Source of the DNA: Gammaproteobacteria bacterium
Lineage (GTDB): Bacteria; Pseudomonadota; Gammaproteobacteria; Competibacterales; Competibacteraceae
Direction: 5' to 3'
Assembly (NCBI GenBank): GCA_003562535.1
Contig: PWUP01000110.1
Location: forward strand, 1-15,262
DNA length: 15,262 bases
Part shown: one piece after another, positions 6,699 through 12,281 of the stretch
How the letters are laid out: each line of letters begins with the position of its first letter
How positions within the stretch are numbered: the first letter of the stretch is position 1
The notes under the pieces: model-generated
The model's database searches: none
Told to the model about the DNA's origin: nothing
What the model saw: the letters and a program-made list of their open reading frames with translations, nothing else
Program-made: the position numbers and the translations under genes

Positions 6699-7754
6699 AT
6701 GAATGACACACATAGAACAGCGCCTGACCCAATACTCATGGCACTGCGGCAACACTCCACTCCTGAGCATCCTGCGCTGTGGTTCGCCGATGAGCAGTTG
6801 CAAGCCAGTGATCTCACAGGGCTGAATCACGCCGCCTGCCAAATCATCAGCAACCGCTATGATTTTTGGCAACGGTGTGCTCAACAAGGCATAAATGCAC
6901 AATTCAGCGACTTTGTTACCCAGAACTTAGCACCGGCAACCGTGCAACGGGTGTATCACCGCATCGCTAAGGAAAAACCCGTCGTCCACCATGTGATCAA
7001 TCAAGCCGCCAGCCTACTGCCCCCAGGAGGCGAACTGTGGCTGGCTGGTGCTAAACGGGAGGGCATCCGCACTTACTGCGCCAAAGCTGCGGCTTTATTC
7101 GGCACACCCGCAGAGGTGCGCAAACAGGGCATGGCTTATCTGGGGCGGATTGTGCGTAGTGACCAACCTGCTGGGCCCGCCTTGGATGACCATGACTACC
7201 CACGATTAAGGCCGATTGCCACAACCCACGGCATGACCTTGCTGAGTAAACCGGGTGTGTTCGCTTGGGATAAAATTGATCGCGGCAGCGCATTGCTGGC
7301 CGAACAATTACCCGACTGGTTGCAGCGCCTGCGTCCGCAGAATCTACTGGATCTGGGCTGTGGTTACGGTTATCTGGCCTTGATGGCGCATTATTACGGT
7401 GTGACACAAATTGTCGCTACCGATAATAACGCCGCTGCCCTACTCGCCTGCCAAGCCAATTTCACCGCCCAAGGCGTGAACGGAACCGTGGTCGCCAGTG
7501 ATTGTGGTGATGGACTGGCCGAGCGGTTCGATGCTCTGCTGTGTAATCCGCCATTCCATCGGGGTTTTACCCATCACGGTGATCTCACCGAGCAGTTTCT
7601 GGCCGCCATTGCCCGGCTGCTCAGCGCTCGGGGACGCGCCTTAGTGGTGGTCAATCGCTTCATCCCGGTGCCGCGCTTGGCTGAAAAACATTTGCGTCGT
7701 TGCCGTCTTTATGCTGAAAATTCAAGTTTTCAGGTGTTTGAATTGGGTTTATAG
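6699..7754 (+). CDS. rsmC: Class I SAM-dependent methyltransferase, RsmC-like (16S rRNA guanine-N2)
   Basis: Probable ribosomal RNA small-subunit methyltransferase C, which in E. coli methylates G1207 of 16S rRNA. 351 residues against 343 in E. coli. The N-terminal half is a degenerate methyltransferase-like domain (KEKPVVHH near 91-98 and GGELWLAG near 110-117). The catalytic half has SAM motif I LDLGCGYG (217-224), an acidic TDNN near 241-244, and NPPF at 283-286, the hallmark of base-amine methyltransferases. The ends GVNGTVVASD and FQVFEL resemble RsmC more than RlmG. The ATG at 6699 is chosen over an in-frame TTG at 6687 inside the preceding gene; it starts one base after the upstream TGA, implying translational coupling. 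A housekeeping RNA enzyme between two transporters is odd. RlmG or a diverged relative is the alternative. Confidence 0.75.
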   Translation: MNDTHRTAPDPILMALRQHSTPEHPALWFADEQLQASDLTGLNHAACQIISNRYDFWQRCAQQGINAQFSDFVTQNLAPATVQRVYHRIAKEKPVVHHVINQAASLLPPGGELWLAGAKREGIRTYCAKAAALFGTPAEVRKQGMAYLGRIVRSDQPAGPALDDHDYPRLRPIATTHGMTLLSKPGVFAWDKIDRGSALLAEQLPDWLQRLRPQNLLDLGCGYGYLALMAHYYGVTQIVATDNNAAALLACQANFTAQGVNGTVVASDCGDGLAERFDALLCNPPFHRGFTHHGDLTEQFLAAIARLLSARGRALVVVNRFIPVPRLAEKHLRRCRLYAENSSFQVFELGL

Positions 7755-7780
7755 TCGTTCGCATTGGATATTTCATTCAT

Positions 7781-7784
7781 AGGA
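7781..7784 (+). promoter_or_regulatory. Ribosome binding site deciding the TauE/SafE start
   Basis: AGGA six bases before GTG at 7791. The alternative in-frame TTG at 7764 has no purine-rich site before it, so the GTG start is preferred. Confidence 0.55.
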
Positions 7785-7790
7785 ACCCCT

Positions 7791-8615
7791 GTGTCCATTG
7801 ATATTGCCTATCTTTTACCCTTATTGCTGGCTATGCTGGCTGCCGGTGCGGTGGGCGGTGTACTGGCCGGACTGCTCGGGGTTGGCGGGGGTCTAGTGAT
7901 TGTGCCGGTACTGCATACCGCACTGACCTTGCTGGAGATTGCCCCTGAGCACAGCATGCACATCAGTGTGGCCACCTCACTGGCGACCATCATCCCCACG
8001 TCCATCAGTTCGGTCCGTGCTCATCATCAACGTGGGGCGATTGATTGGGCCTTGGCGCGGCGCTGGGGGGTATGGATTATGCTGGGGGCGATTCTAGGCG
8101 GCATTGCCGCTCGTTATCTGGGTGGTACGGTATTGACGCTGATTTTTGCCTGTGTCGCCTTATCGGTCGCCGTAGTTATGGCCGTGCGCCGCGAGGGCAG
8201 TTATTGGCGCGAGCAACTCCCTAGCGGGCCAGGAGGTACGCTGATCCCCGTGGGTATTGGTGGCATCTCGACGCTGATGGGGATCGGCGGTGGCTCGCTG
8301 ACGGTGCCGACCTTATCCGCCTGTCGTTATCCGGTGCGCAATGCCGTAGCCACTTCGGCATTTTTTGGGTTATTAATCAGTGTACCCGGAACGATGACCT
8401 TAATCATCAGTGGCTGGGGGGTGCCAGGACTGCCGCCGTTTAATCTCGGCTATGTCAGCGGGTTGGGTTTTATGATTATCGCGCCGATGACGCTACTCTG
8501 CGCTCCGCTGGGGGCGAAAATCGCCCACAGCATCCCGCCGCAATGGTTGCGTAATTGTTTTACCGTGTTTTTATTGATCACCGCAGCCAAGATGTTTGCC
8601 AGCGCGCTATCGTAA
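7791..8615 (+). CDS. TauE/SafE-family (DUF81) sulfite/organosulfur exporter-like permease
   Basis: Inner-membrane permease of about 274 residues with around eight hydrophobic segments. It contains the duplicated glycine signature of the family: LGVGGGLVIVP near 29-39 and LMGIGGGSLTVP near 162-173. Each is followed by a serine/threonine-rich segment (HISVATSLATIIPTS; RNAVATSAFFG). Characterised or proposed roles of the family are export of sulfite, sulfoacetate and related sulfur compounds, and transport of thiosulfate or other anions; the substrate here is unknown. The start is GTG at 7791, supported by AGGA; a TTG nine codons upstream would add residues without a ribosome site. It is the last gene of the DASS-rsmC-tauE unit, 36 bases after rsmC, and converges on the Nudix gene. 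BigR-type repressors elsewhere control such permeases, and one is encoded in the divergent operon. Confidence 0.88.
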   Translation: MSIDIAYLLPLLLAMLAAGAVGGVLAGLLGVGGGLVIVPVLHTALTLLEIAPEHSMHISVATSLATIIPTSISSVRAHHQRGAIDWALARRWGVWIMLGAILGGIAARYLGGTVLTLIFACVALSVAVVMAVRREGSYWREQLPSGPGGTLIPVGIGGISTLMGIGGGSLTVPTLSACRYPVRNAVATSAFFGLLISVPGTMTLIISGWGVPGLPPFNLGYVSGLGFMIIAPMTLLCAPLGAKIAHSIPPQWLRNCFTVFLLITAAKMFASALS

Positions 8616-8626
8616 GCTCGACACAG

Positions 8627-8639
8627 GCTTAGACTAAGC
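8627..8639. repeat. 13-base palindrome overlapping the Nudix stop codon
   Basis: GCTTAG-A-CTAAGC, perfect six-base arms around one central base, in the convergent gap between tauE and the Nudix gene and including the latter's TAG (8636-8634). TAAGC at 8613-8617 can also pair with GCTTA at 8627-8631, so two hairpins compete. It is AT-rich and lacks a T-run, so it is at best a weak terminator. Confidence 0.35.
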
Positions 8640-9197
8640 GTAGTGAACCTGCACCTGCCCATCGGCTTGCCGCCAGACATCAGCGTAATGCACTGGGAAC
8701 ACACCGTTGGGACGCTCGGCAAAAAAGCGTTGCAAGGTTTCGCGTACTACTGTGAAGGCTAGGGCATCCCAAGGAATAGCCTCTTGGTGAAACAATCGGG
8801 TTTCCAAACTTTCTTGGCCGGGTTGAGCGAATCCGTCGCGCAACTGACCGCGAAACATCATATAAACCTGATCAATATGGCGCAGATTGTAAATCGCATA
8901 CAGAGTTAGATTCTCGGCGATGGCCTCGGCTTCTTCCAGCGCCTCGCGTGCAGCGGCTTCACGGGTGGTCTCGCCGTTTTCCATAAACCCTGCGGGCAGA
9001 GTCCAATAGCCCAGACGCGGCTCAATAGCCCGGCGGCACAGCAGTATCTGATCCTGCCAGTGCAGGAGGCAACCGGCAACAATCCGCGGGTTTTGATAGT
9101 GAATGGTGCCGCAGTGGGTGCATACATAACGTTGGCGGTTATCCCCAGCAGGGATACAATAGCTTACTGAAGCACCACAAGCCGTGCAAAAATTCAT
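8634..9197 (-). CDS. Nudix hydrolase with N-terminal zinc ribbon
   Basis: Soluble hydrolase of 187 residues that probably cleaves a nucleoside diphosphate derivative (NADH/ADP-ribose-type substrates are usual for this architecture). An N-terminal zinc ribbon has CxxC pairs at C4/C7 and C26/C29. The Nudix box runs from G70 to A92: GFMENGE, seven residues, then REALEEAEA. The catalytic RE..EE core (R84, E85, E88, E89) is complete, but the consensus glycine after EE is E91, a substitution tolerated in related zinc-ribbon Nudix proteins, which often have EEANA. The frame continues upstream without a stop to 9632, but ATG at 9197-9195 starts exactly at the zinc ribbon and has AGGG seven bases before it. 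It is divergent from the HiPIP gene, 90 bases apart. The substrate is not resolved. Confidence 0.9.
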   Translation of the reverse strand: MNFCTACGASVSYCIPAGDNRQRYVCTHCGTIHYQNPRIVAGCLLHWQDQILLCRRAIEPRLGYWTLPAGFMENGETTREAAAREALEEAEAIAENLTLYAIYNLRHIDQVYMMFRGQLRDGFAQPGQESLETRLFHQEAIPWDALAFTVVRETLQRFFAERPNGVFPVHYADVWRQADGQVQVHYA

Positions 9198-9238
9198 GGT
9201 GAGGCCCTGTCTAAGCTGAAATGACGCTGTGTAATTTA

Positions 9239-9252
9239 TCGTATCGGTACGA
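9239..9252. promoter_or_regulatory. Short inverted repeat between Nudix and HiPIP genes (possible operator)
   Basis: TCGTA, four-base loop TCGG, TACGA (9239-9252), in the 90-base divergent intergenic region. It could be a small operator or hairpin; a five-base arm is short enough to be chance. No convincing -35/-10 pair was found for either flanking gene. Confidence 0.2.
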
Positions 9253-9275
9253 GTTGGTATAGCACGGCAACCATT

Positions 9276-9280
9276 GAGGA
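9276..9280 (+). promoter_or_regulatory. Ribosome binding site of the HiPIP gene
   Basis: GAGGA seven bases before ATG at 9288; good match and spacing, confirming a start that includes the complete signal peptide. Confidence 0.65.
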
Positions 9281-9287
9281 TTTTGCA

Positions 9288-9608
9288 ATGAGTAATATTC
9301 GAACAACCCGACGGCGCATGGTTCAAATCTTGGTGGCCGTTCTGAGTGTGCCGTGGTCGGGGCGCACCCTCGCCCAGCCTCAAGTGAGCGAGTCCGAGCC
9401 ATTGGCTCAAGAGCTGGGTTATCGGCATAATGCCGCTCAGGTGGATACCCAGCGTTTTCCCAAACGCGCCGGTGCCCAAGGGCAGAATCAGTTTTGTCGC
9501 ACCTGCCAATTTTTCCAAGGTGGTGGCGATTGGGGGGCTTGCACCGTATTCGAGGGGCGTTTGGTCAATGCCAACGGCTGGTGCAATTCGTGGTTCGGGC
9601 GGCGTTAG
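9288..9608 (+). CDS. High-potential iron-sulfur protein (HiPIP), Tat-exported
   Basis: Small periplasmic one-electron carrier with a [4Fe-4S](3+/2+) cluster. Known HiPIPs donate electrons to photosynthetic reaction centres or terminal oxidases in purple and other proteobacteria, including sulfur oxidisers. The precursor is 106 residues: a basic start with consecutive arginines (TTRRRMV, 6-12), a hydrophobic stretch to about 22, and a probable cleavage site after A29 (RTLA). This is the twin-arginine export expected for a cofactor folded in the cytoplasm, although the Tat box is not a textbook SRRxFLK. The mature part of about 77 residues carries four cluster cysteines in the HiPIP pattern: C70 and C73 (CRTCQFF), C85 (GACTVF) and C99 (NGWCNSW). 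It stands alone: divergent from Nudix, convergent with the GGDEF gene, and no redox partner is nearby. Confidence 0.93.
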   Translation: MSNIRTTRRRMVQILVAVLSVPWSGRTLAQPQVSESEPLAQELGYRHNAAQVDTQRFPKRAGAQGQNQFCRTCQFFQGGGDWGACTVFEGRLVNANGWCNSWFGRR

Positions 9609-9628
9609 CCGGCACATAAGCTCTGCGC

Positions 9629-12277
9629 TCAAGACGCCTGTGCAACCTGATTGCGTCCTTGGCGTTTGGCGGCATACAGTGCTGAATCGGCTGTGTTTAA
9701 CACATCCTCAGGCGTTGTGGTGGTGGCCACCGTCTGACTGACACAGCCGATACTGATGGTAACGTGATCGGCCACTTGAGAATAAGCGTGCGGAAAATTC
9801 AAGTTGATCACCGCTTGGCGCATGGCTTCGGCAATTTGCAACACCCCCTGCTGGGTCGTATCCGGCAATAGGGCGACAAACTCCTCGCCGCCATAGCGAG
9901 CAAAGAGATCGCTAGGCCGTTTAATCACGGCCTGCAATGTTGTAGCCACTTGGACTAGGCATTCGTCACCCTTGCCGTGACCATAATGGTCATTAAACGG
10001 CTTGAAAAAGTCGATATCCAGTATAATTAGCCCTAAAGGCCGACCGTTACGGCTATGGCGTTTGATCTCATGGCGCAGAGCTTGATCAAAGCACCGCCGG
10101 TTAGCGACCTGAGTGAGGCCATCAATGTGGCTGAGGGTTTCCAGTTGATCATTTTGATGCTTGAGGGTCATGTGGGTTTTCACCCTAGCTCTGACGATTT
10201 CGGCATGGAAGGGTTTGGTGATGTAGTCCACAGCGCCTAAGCTGAGTCCGTGGGTTTGATCGCGGACTTCATCCATAGCAGTAACAAAGATAACGGGAAT
10301 ACGGCTGGTGGCCGCATGATTTTTCAATCGGTTGCACACCTCATAACCGTCCATATCGGGCATTTTAACATCCAGTAGAATTAAATCCGGTGGCGTGTGG
10401 CTTTGAGCCATTTCCAACGCCTTGTGGCCAGTTTTAGCCGCCTGAATGTGGTAATCCGCCTTCAGTAGGTTGGCGAGCATTTTGATATTGGCCGCCATAT
10501 CATCGACGATCATTAGGGTGGGTTTGTGTTCCAGTGGCGGCTGTGCTGCTGAGATGAGCGCTGTTGGCTGTGGATCGTCCGCTTTGATGCGCGTCGCAGA
10601 GGTGCTGAGCCAAGGACGCAGACACTCAAATAACTGCCGACCGGTGAAAGGTTTGCCCAAGTGATCGTTCATGCCGGCCGCCAATGCTTTATGGCGATCT
10701 TCCACTAAATCGGCGGCTGTAAGCGCAATAATGGGAATCTCCGTATTGAATTGTCTAATTTCACGGGTTGCTTGATAGCCGTCCATCACCGGCATCTGGA
10801 TATCCATAAGCACTAGATCAAAGGGGCTGTGTTTAAGTTGCTCAATGCCTTCCGCTCCATGATTCGCTAAGCTGACCTGTAGCCCAATCTGTTCAAGCTG
10901 TGACTGGATGACGTATTGATTAATCCTCTGGTCTTCCACCACCAATACCTGTTGCCCTCCAAAACACGCTGCGGATGCGGGCCACGGGTCAGCACTGGTA
11001 TCTGGGGCATTGGATGGCGCGGGTGGTGCGGCTAGGGGCAGTTGCAGTTCAAATTCGAATTCACTACCCCTTCCTGCCTGACTGTGCAAACGAATGCCTT
11101 CACCACCCATGAGTTGCACTAGACGCTGGCTGATGACGAGTCCCAGCCCAGCTCCTCCATGACGGCGAGTGGTTGAGGTATCCCCTTGGCTGAACGCTTG
11201 GAACAGGTCTCGCTGTTGTTCCGGCGTCATACCGATACCCGTATCGCTGACGGTGAACACCAGCCGAGCATGGTCTGGTGTGAACTGTCGTGCGCCAATA
11301 TGCAATTCAACCCGCCCCTGTTCAGTGAATTTAATCGCATTAGCCAGCAGTTTGGTCAATACCTTTTTTAAACGTAGCAAATCAATTATATACCATTCGG
11401 GTATCTCGGGCTGGCGCCGCACCAGCAGTTCTAGGTTTTTTTGGCGGCTGGGCGCAGTAAACAGGGTGGCGAGCTGATTCAGCAGCGCATCCAGGTTAAA
11501 AGGGGTGGCCGCAACGGTTGCAGACAGGTGACCGGCTTCAATATTGGACAGTTCCAGCAGATCATCGACAATATCCAGCAATAACTCACCCGCATGATGA
11601 ATGTGTTGGTTGCGTTGCTGGATAGGGGGTGGCAAGTCCGCGTTCAATTGGAGTTCGCTGAGTCCGATAATAGCATTCAGCGGTGTACGAATTTCATGGC
11701 TAATATTAGCAAGGAATTGGTTTTTAGCAATATTAGCGGTTTGAGCGGCATTAATCTGATGCTGCAGGGCTTGTTCGTAGCGGCAGGCCAGCGCTGCACT
11801 GGCTAATTTTTCCAGCAGATTGTTTAAGGATAATAGCAGCTCATGGCTGAGCGGCATGGTGTGTTTTTGCAACAACAGCAGACCAAACCCTGGCAGTCCC
11901 AATACATAGCGGAAGTTAGAGCCGGTATTCAGGCTGATGGGCAATGAGCGCCTCCACTCTGGCAACTGCGAAGACTGCTGGGGTAATCGCAACTGCTCAA
12001 TCAGATTGATGATCTCAGGCTCGTGGACAAATCGGCGCGGCAGACTGATGACGGTGTTCCAGTCTAAACGTTCTGAAGCGTGCCCTGCCTGATCGGTCTG
12101 GGGTGCAGCCGGGTGCGGTTCATGGCTCAGCACCACGCAGCCATTGGCGTTGAGTACCCGCAGCAGTGTGCCTACGCACTGACGCATCATGATGTCCATG
12201 TGCAGGCTGTTCCCTATCGACAAGGCGATTTCGTAGAGTAGCTCAGTATCTCGGATTGTGTTCAAGTCAATAGACAC
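9629..12277 (-). CDS. Hybrid sensor histidine kinase with two receiver domains and a GGDEF diguanylate cyclase
   Basis: Signalling protein of 882 residues. In order: an N-terminal GAF-like sensor (about 1-165) with no clear membrane helix; a short coiled coil; HisKA with phospho-acceptor H194 in NISHEIRTP; HATPase (N313 in LANAIKF, DTGIGM 345-350, GGAGLGL 374-380); REC1 (VVEDQ near 446-450, phospho-acceptor D492 in MDIQMPVMDG); REC2 (VDD 591-593, D636 in LLDVKMPDMDG); and GGDEF (LDIDFFKPFNDHYGH near 753-767). The catalytic motif GGEEF is at 796-800, preceded at the proper distance by RPSD (787-790), the c-di-GMP inhibitory site, so an active, feedback-inhibited cyclase is predicted. Starts with GTG at 12277, four bases after the stop of the upstream kinase gene; the ribosome site is weak, so coupling is likely. 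It lacks an Hpt domain. Confidence 0.93.
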   Translation of the reverse strand: MSIDLNTIRDTELLYEIALSIGNSLHMDIMMRQCVGTLLRVLNANGCVVLSHEPHPAAPQTDQAGHASERLDWNTVISLPRRFVHEPEIINLIEQLRLPQQSSQLPEWRRSLPISLNTGSNFRYVLGLPGFGLLLLQKHTMPLSHELLLSLNNLLEKLASAALACRYEQALQHQINAAQTANIAKNQFLANISHEIRTPLNAIIGLSELQLNADLPPPIQQRNQHIHHAGELLLDIVDDLLELSNIEAGHLSATVAATPFNLDALLNQLATLFTAPSRQKNLELLVRRQPEIPEWYIIDLLRLKKVLTKLLANAIKFTEQGRVELHIGARQFTPDHARLVFTVSDTGIGMTPEQQRDLFQAFSQGDTSTTRRHGGAGLGLVISQRLVQLMGGEGIRLHSQAGRGSEFEFELQLPLAAPPAPSNAPDTSADPWPASAACFGGQQVLVVEDQRINQYVIQSQLEQIGLQVSLANHGAEGIEQLKHSPFDLVLMDIQMPVMDGYQATREIRQFNTEIPIIALTAADLVEDRHKALAAGMNDHLGKPFTGRQLFECLRPWLSTSATRIKADDPQPTALISAAQPPLEHKPTLMIVDDMAANIKMLANLLKADYHIQAAKTGHKALEMAQSHTPPDLILLDVKMPDMDGYEVCNRLKNHAATSRIPVIFVTAMDEVRDQTHGLSLGAVDYITKPFHAEIVRARVKTHMTLKHQNDQLETLSHIDGLTQVANRRCFDQALRHEIKRHSRNGRPLGLIILDIDFFKPFNDHYGHGKGDECLVQVATTLQAVIKRPSDLFARYGGEEFVALLPDTTQQGVLQIAEAMRQAVINLNFPHAYSQVADHVTISIGCVSQTVATTTTPEDVLNTADSALYAAKRQGRNQVAQAS

Positions 12278-12281
12278 CGGG

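Noticed and set aside
7764..7790. TTG at 7764 as the TauE/SafE start
   Set aside because: No ribosome site; GTG at 7791 has AGGA six bases upstream and begins just before the first membrane segment.
9198..9632. N-terminal extension of the Nudix reading frame, giving a 332-residue protein
   Set aside because: The extra 145 residues lie antisense to the HiPIP gene and have no recognisable domain. The ATG at 9197 begins exactly at the zinc ribbon with a ribosome site.
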